DNA of 64,000 bases from Beverwykella pulmonaria (Eukaryota; Ascomycota; Dothideomycetes; Pleosporales; Melanommataceae), in contig BCHH01000009.1 of the NCBI GenBank assembly GCA_001599595.1, positions 298,099 to 362,098 on the forward strand, written 5' to 3'. The translations under genes were made by a program, and so were the position numbers. The notes beneath the pieces were generated by a model that saw nothing but the letters and a program-made list of their open reading frames with translations, ran no database searches and was not told the origin of the DNA. Below are positions 58,783 to 64,000 of this stretch, in pieces. The first letter of the stretch is position 1; every line of letters starts with the position of its first letter.

Positions 58783-59051
58783 TCAGATCACTAAAAACGG
58801 TTTTGCTGTCACTTGACTGGCTGTGTGTGCCGCACGAATCATATTCGCTCCGAGATCGCGGACGTATTCCGCCTCACCCCTCCCTCGGACTTTGTAGATT
58901 AAGATGAAAACCCCGCCAAATACCGGGAGCATTGGTATACCCTGAGCGCCGGAGACGAGCCTTGTGCAACCATCGGTTCCGAGCACGGGGGTGAGATTTT
59001 CGGGGCTGACCGGAAGATATATTGTACCTGCGTCGTGTACAACAAAGCAGC
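58783..59051 (-). CDS. Orphan coding-like exon (C-terminal part of an unknown gene)
   Basis: After a possible acceptor (ctccgtag, ending 59052) the minus strand is open for 89 codons to a stop at 58785-58783. It reads CFVVHDAGTIYLPVSPENL, then LVSGAQGIPMLPVFGGVFIL and EYVRDLGANMIRAAHTASQ. The residue mix looks like a real protein with one hydrophobic strand-rich segment. A plausible preceding exon ends at a gtgagt near 59155, but no start codon could be traced. It may be a small secreted or membrane protein, or a gene remnant. Family unknown. Confidence 0.35.
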
Positions 59052-60339
59052 CTACGGAGATTTACGAGGGGCTGTGCTTTCGTTATGATTTTATTCTCCG
59101 AACGGGAGAATTGAATTGGGTTGGGTTGGGTTGGGGTCCTGGGCTATCTACTCACCGTTCAGATGTGCTCGGTTGGGTTGGCGGGTAAAGTGGATGAATA
59201 CATGTATAGAATGCCCTGATATCGTATTTTAGAGAACGATGCAGATCGCAATATCACTATGATCGACGAAGGATTGTTTGGTGAACGGACGGGTATGTTG
59301 ATGTCGTGCTGTGAAGGGAGATACGAAACTGTGGGGTGCATCCGTGCAGTATAGGGAGCAGATCGTATGTAAGTCATCGCGGAAGGATGTCTAGACATGT
59401 GCATATGTAAGGTTCATATAGGCATTATAAGATGTGACTGTGGTCATTGATTATGCGAGTGTCACAATGGCATTATATCAAAGCCCATCTACCTGCTGTT
59501 GTCCAAAGTCAAAAAGACTATTGATGGATGTCCCCCAATCCATACGTGTGCCTCCCATGCATCGCTAGAGAGTCTCAATCCCGGGCCGAAGCAGGGCGCG
59601 AGAGAACTTGGAACTAAATGTTCCCAAGCGTTCTGTCGCATTTCTAGACTGCACTTCCTCTACGAAAAAGCATGGACCCTCTGATATGCTGGCAATCCCA
59701 CGTCCTGCTTCAAGGTCACCTTGACCTTCGCTATGGTCTCCGATAACTTCTTGGTAGCTAAGTACTTGATCAGCACATTGCCTCATGGACCGGCCTGATG
59801 TCCGACTTACCCTGCGCTGATGAATCGCTGCTCTTCAACACCTTCTTGCTAGGCCAAGATCAAAGTGTCTGTTCTAGAGATGTGAGGCGACGGGTGCGGG
59901 GTGCGGAGTGAGAGACGGATATGCTGTGCGCATATATGACATTACGAGGTGAAAGAGACGAGCCATTGTGAGGGTTGAAGGGTTGAGATTGAATCAGAGT
60001 GGTTGAGCGCTGTCTTGGGAGTGAGAGAGGACGCGAGGACAAGGCGGTGTGGATTTGAAATGGGTATTCGAGAGACGGAATTCTTCATGAGACGCAAAAA
60101 ATGAGGTAAAGTGAAAGTCGCATCCGCGCCAAGCATGGGTGTACATTGATGAAAGGTATATAGGTCGTGAAAGCAAACTGTGAGTGGGTGAAGGTGACCG
60201 CGTCTACAAACAATCGCCAAAGACAAACGCCTTCCTGTACCGACTTTACCATTCACACACCAATCCTGTCATAATCCCACCTCATTACCCCCGTCGTTCG
60301 TAGAGGATCATATCGCGTGAACGCTGCTACAAGCCGGTC
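59052..60339. other. Intergenic with G-quadruplex-capable tract
   Basis: No complete gene seen. A GGGTT repeat with four G-runs lies at 59118-59136, inside the possible intron of the orphan exon. Other ORFs are short and featureless. Confidence 0.35.
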
Positions 60340-61941
60340 TCACCGCTTTACGTCGGGCGGGTAGCCGTAGGCCGGCTGACCTTGAATCGATTCGCCGACA
60401 CCTCCGGAGTAGCTCGGAGGTGGGGCGTTGCCGAAAGATATTTGGCCAGCCGGTCCAGCGGTTTGTGTTGGAGGAAGCGCGCTGTTCTTCTCGCCATAGT
60501 TTTGTACGTCGGTGGGATTGACAATACCGCCGTCTCCGCCGCCGACCATCACCGTTTGCTCCGTACCATTCTTGTTTCTCACTTTCCCCACCACCATGCC
60601 CTTTGCAACCGACTTGATCACAGCGCGTCTAGAGACGCCCGCTACGTCGATGTAGACCAGACCCACATTCTTGACCCCGCCAGCGAGATCGGTAGCGATG
60701 CTTCCAGCCTCAGGGCCGTATCTGTGTCCCACCGTGGCGCTCACGGCTGCGCCGCCATGGGTGAGAAGAGTCTTACCTGAGTGCGCAATGCCATCTGCAA
60801 CGGTAGAGAAGGCGATCATGGACTTGTTCAGCAGACCCGGCTTATAGTCGGTATTCGGCGTGCCGTCGGGATTCATACTTTTGGACGCTTTCGCCTTCCT
60901 GCCTGCCATTCCCGCGCCGATATTTTGAGCATACTTGGACACTTGGCCAACAGTCTTCGCTGACATGCCTGCGACGGTGGTGGTTAGGGTGTTGATCTTG
61001 CGAACTCGCTCATGAGTTGTCGGCTGGAATACTAGAGGTTTGTCGACTGGCTTCGTCTTGTTCATGAAGCCCTCTGCACCAGACACCAGGGCATTGCTAA
61101 TGTACGTGGATGCGGTAACGATGAGTCTGGATGCTGCAGCCGAGTTCTGCACTAGGTTGGAGTCCTTGTAGGCCGGGTGACGCGCTAGACGGAGGTAGTC
61201 TTCTGACATGGGCTTTACATCGATGCGCTTGCCATCCGCGGAGACGGTAATTTCAACGGGATCTTTGCCAGTGTTAGCATGAAAGCGATGCCTTCCGAGC
61301 ACGGGTGTGGACCTACTCTTGGACCCAGGCTTCAGTGACGGGTCCTCCACGATGTTGGCGCCCTGTGTCAGCTCGCCCACCACGCTGCCGTTATCTTCGT
61401 CGACAAGCACAATCTCGCCATGGTTGCCAGAGTTGATGTACCCTTCGCCCGGCGCGTAGTCTTGTGGGTTGTATGGTTTGGCGCTGCCCTTGGTGGACTG
61501 TGGCGCCTGCGCGCGCTCGAGGAAGGCGGTGCACTGTGCAAGGATAGTCTCGAACGTGTCAATGTCCTCCTGGGTGACGGTGTTGGGTCCCTTCCCAAGC
61601 GGCGGGAACTCGATTCGTGTGAAGGCGCCGCTGTCGGGGCCCATGTCCCACCGGGGGATCAGGTAGCTGTGCGGCGGCTGGTGGTAGATTTGCGTGGTCG
61701 CGGGCAGCGGGAGATCGAGCTCGGGGGGGAGGTTGAGGTGGAGGTAGAAGTCTTCCTCGGGGGCCTCGTTCTGGCCGCGCGTGTTGCTGAGGTCGGCGAA
61801 GGGCGAGTTGGTGGGCACCATCAACAGCGAGAGCGTCTGGGGGCCTGAGGGGGTGAGCGACGTCTCCTCGCCCTGCTGGATGTGGTACGCCTTGATGCCG
61901 CTGATGGAGTAGAGCAGACGGGGGTCGCCATGGCTGGTCAT
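60340..61941 (-). CDS. Senescence/spartin-domain protein, 533 aa
   Basis: A single exon starting MTSHGDPRLLYSISGIKAYHIQQGEET. The N-terminal half (to about residue 130) resembles the beta-rich region seen before senescence domains, and a disordered linker follows. The C-terminal part (about 265-470) matches the senescence/spartin domain: VSKYAQNIGAGMAGRKAK, MIAFSTVADGIAHSGKTLLTHGGAAVSATVGHRYGPEAG and GLVYIDVAGVSRRAVIKSVAKGMV. Mammalian spartin and plant ERD7 proteins of this family act on membranes and lipid droplets, so a lipid-droplet or endosomal role is the best inference. The Gly/Ala-rich helices can bind membrane. No introns. The start gives the conserved opening. Confidence 0.85.
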   Translation of the reverse strand: MTSHGDPRLLYSISGIKAYHIQQGEETSLTPSGPQTLSLLMVPTNSPFADLSNTRGQNEAPEEDFYLHLNLPPELDLPLPATTQIYHQPPHSYLIPRWDMGPDSGAFTRIEFPPLGKGPNTVTQEDIDTFETILAQCTAFLERAQAPQSTKGSAKPYNPQDYAPGEGYINSGNHGEIVLVDEDNGSVVGELTQGANIVEDPSLKPGSKSRSTPVLGRHRFHANTGKDPVEITVSADGKRIDVKPMSEDYLRLARHPAYKDSNLVQNSAAASRLIVTASTYISNALVSGAEGFMNKTKPVDKPLVFQPTTHERVRKINTLTTTVAGMSAKTVGQVSKYAQNIGAGMAGRKAKASKSMNPDGTPNTDYKPGLLNKSMIAFSTVADGIAHSGKTLLTHGGAAVSATVGHRYGPEAGSIATDLAGGVKNVGLVYIDVAGVSRRAVIKSVAKGMVVGKVRNKNGTEQTVMVGGGDGGIVNPTDVQNYGEKNSALPPTQTAGPAGQISFGNAPPPSYSGGVGESIQGQPAYGYPPDVKR

Positions 61942-62713
61942 GTTGGCCGGAGAGAGGGGGGATAGAGGGGCACGTCGCCGTGGATGCGCGAGAGTGTGAG
62001 GTGAGGTGTGGGGTGGCGGGGCGAGTGCTGTGGTTTAAATAGAACGGTCAGGAGGAGGTGCGAGGTGTGAGGGAGCAAAGAGGGGGCGTCTATTTCGAGG
62101 CCGCGGTGCAGGCCCTTTTCTATTTTTTGGTGATGGCAATGAATGACGGCGGCCAGCCAAGCTCCTCTGCAACATGCTCCATCCTGTTGTCGCGCGCGCC
62201 TACCCGTTACATCATAGGCCAGCCCTTCATGAGGCGGTGCAAACTGTGGCGCGGCCCTCCCAGCTCGAGATGGCTCCCTGATTTGCCACCCACCGGCTTG
62301 GCTCAACGTTCCACATGCCGTTACAACGAAACTACTTCCTTCACGCGCCACCTTCGCTTCTCCCAGCATCACTTGTACCACCGAAAATGGCCCTCTAATT
62401 CGCATGAAATGCCCTGAGCCATAGACCGCCAATTGTGACCACCGGAGCTCCTCGACAAATCCCTTTGATGGCATTGTGCAGCACCCCACATGCACTCAGG
62501 CGGTGAGACCGTGAGAGAGCAATTTTGGTCTGCTCTGTTCCATTTACAACACCACGACAATGCATCTCCAGTGCCTGGTAGACGTGCCGTCCTCTTCCTC
62601 GCGCCTGGCTGAATGCCCTCACACTCTCCTCCTCATCTCTTTGCCGTGAACATTCCAGCCTCCGTGTGTCCGGCCCAGCGCGAATATTCTTCACCACCAC
62701 CACCATCACCAAC
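61942..62713. promoter_or_regulatory. Divergent region between senescence-domain and Trk genes
   Basis: About 770 bp between opposite starts, presumed to hold both promoters. Overlapping ORFs on the minus strand (up to 185 codons) show no domain. Confidence 0.35.
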
Positions 62714-64000
62714 ATGGTTGTCCTCGCTGGAGTGCCATCCATCACTCTTCTCCGCCGAGTCGCGCGCCTTGTCCGCCAACGCTCTCCGACGCTCAACTTC
62801 ATCACGCTGCATTACATTTACTTTATTGTGACATGCCTTATCGCAAGTGTCATCTTCTGGGGCGCCTCAACTCCCCCAAGAAGTGTGAGCTACACTGACT
62901 CACTCTTCATAACCGTCAGCGCCATGACCCTGGCCGGCTTGAACACGGTTAACCTATCCACCTTGAACACCTTCCAGCAGTTTGAGCTGTTTCTTCTCAT
63001 CATCATCGGCTCTGCAATTTTCGTTTCCGCTTTCGTAGTCCACATACGGAAAAGGGCCTTCGAGAAGCGATTCAAGCACATTGCAGATATACGTCGCCGC
63101 AGAGAACACCCCAGATCTAGCCGGAGACGCTCGCTATCGATTCCGCGAAGGCTGTCAAGAAGCCGTTCAAGGGCTGATATCCAACTCTTTCCTACCGATC
63201 TGAACACGAACACCAAGGAATCCTTGGATGGCAACTCGACGAGAACTGCAACTCAACATGATAACACAGACGCCCATTCCTTGGCGACTGAAGAGAGACA
63301 GGATGGTGGACATAGTAACGAGAATGGAGTGCTCACCGAGGACCACCAAAAAACCCCTATGGAGCCAGCCCCAGGACTGAACCAAGACGTATCATCCCTA
63401 GCCACATCTCCTCTAACCCGGGCCAGGTCCATTACGTATCGCAGTGAGACTGGGGGTATTATTCACGTCAATCCAGCTTCCCATTCAGAAAACAGCCCAC
63501 CCGCCCACATTACATTCGGCCCACACACCTACTACCACGCTGAGCCAGGGCCTTCGAGGGAACCTAAACACAGCCATCATCGATTCCTGTCTATGCAAGG
63601 TGTGGGCGCGCATTCAAATGCGAGCATCAAAACACGAAGGTCGACCATCACATCAGATGCGCATGAAACCGCCCTGGAACCAGCTACGAACCGCCTCCCT
63701 TTTACATCGTCTGGATTCGTTTCTCGCAACTCCCAATTCCATCATATGACCGAGCAAGAACGTATAGCCCTTGGGGGATATGAGTACAAGGCTATTCGAC
63801 TCCTAGCCTGGCTGGTCCCACTCTACTCTATTCTATTTCAGTTGCTCGGTGCTCTCGGGCTTGGAGCATACGTTGCCAACAACAGACCTTCAGTGGCTAA
63901 GGAGAATGGATTAAATCCCTTTTGGGTAGGCAGTTTCAATGCCATATCAGCTTTCAACAACTCGGGCATGTCTTTGCTTGATGCTAACATGATTGCATTT
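62714..64000 (+). CDS. Trk-type potassium transporter, partial (3' end beyond window)
   Basis: The frame is open from ATG 62714 to the right edge, 429 codons, with no stop, so single-ORF calling misses it. The first M-P-M unit has TM1 FITLHYIYFIVTCLIASVIFW, pore loop DSLFITVSAMTLAGLNTVN and TM2 QFELFLLIIIGSAIFVSAFVV. A hydrophilic loop of about 240 residues follows (about 107-350), Arg/Ser-rich at first (RRRSLSIPRRLSRSRSR). The second unit starts LLAWLVPLYSILFQLLGALGLG with pore GSFNAISAFNNSGMSLLD. This is the fungal Trk1/Trk2 layout for plasma-membrane K+ uptake. The long loop is typical of fungal Trk and likely a regulatory, phosphorylated region. No intron is needed in the visible part. 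Confidence 0.9.
   Translation, partial: MVVLAGVPSITLLRRVARLVRQRSPTLNFITLHYIYFIVTCLIASVIFWGASTPPRSVSYTDSLFITVSAMTLAGLNTVNLSTLNTFQQFELFLLIIIGSAIFVSAFVVHIRKRAFEKRFKHIADIRRRREHPRSSRRRSLSIPRRLSRSRSRADIQLFPTDLNTNTKESLDGNSTRTATQHDNTDAHSLATEERQDGGHSNENGVLTEDHQKTPMEPAPGLNQDVSSLATSPLTRARSITYRSETGGIIHVNPASHSENSPPAHITFGPHTYYHAEPGPSREPKHSHHRFLSMQGVGAHSNASIKTRRSTITSDAHETALEPATNRLPFTSSGFVSRNSQFHHMTEQERIALGGYEYKAIRLLAWLVPLYSILFQLLGALGLGAYVANNRPSVAKENGLNPFWVGSFNAISAFNNSGMSLLDANMIAF

Noticed and set aside
61420..61848. 142-codon plus-strand ORF opposite the senescence-domain gene
   Set aside because: Val/Gly/Arg-rich shadow of the well-supported minus-strand gene.

Overview
The window is nuclear DNA from a filamentous ascomycete. 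The evidence is short GT-AG introns, mostly 45-100 nt, with CTAAC/CTGAC-type branch sites, monocistronic genes on both strands, and fungal families: WC-2, BOI-type SH3-SAM-PH scaffold, GH45, GH5_9 exo-glucanase, DUF1996, Rad50 and Trk. A dothideomycete is plausible, but that is inference. Most genes needed exon joining. Exon borders given here were derived by hand from splice signals, codon phase and family conservation.

Left part (1-10.1 kb): an AT-hook protein runs off the left edge on the minus strand. Next come a BOI1/2-like polarity scaffold, a 56-bp-period degenerate repeat with a small one-membrane-span hypothetical protein, and a type II membrane GT31/DUF604-like glycosyltransferase. 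From 10.1 to 14.2 kb the DNA is gene-poor, with two small unassigned ORFs.

Middle part (14.2-38.9 kb): an MFS transporter, a secreted GH45 endoglucanase, a single-exon kinase-HAD-phosphoribosyltransferase fusion and a small unrecognised protein. Then comes an accessory-looking stretch (22.9-26.6 kb) with a degenerate RNase III-like gene, a likely solo LTR with a 5-bp target duplication, and a truncated CorA-like gene. It is followed by a second MFS transporter, a secreted exo-beta-1,3-glucanase, and RAD50 divergent from the blue-light regulator WC-2.

Right part (39-64 kb): an unresolved multi-exon gene or pseudogene, a nine-exon secreted DUF1996 protein, a DUF1479 oxygenase divergent from a GH1 beta-glucosidase, and about 5.3 kb without a convincing gene ahead of a bZIP factor. 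Next are an isopenicillin-N-synthase-like 2OG-Fe(II) oxygenase with an unusually long intron, an orphan coding-like exon, a spartin/senescence-domain protein, and a Trk potassium transporter cut by the right edge.

The genes look like ordinary scattered housekeeping, regulatory and plant-cell-wall functions, not one pathway. I see no secondary-metabolite backbone, CRISPR or operon-like system. The least ordinary items are the three-domain fusion, the RNase III-like gene with lost catalytic residues, the RAD50 start and end structure, and the 22.9-26.6 kb accessory stretch.
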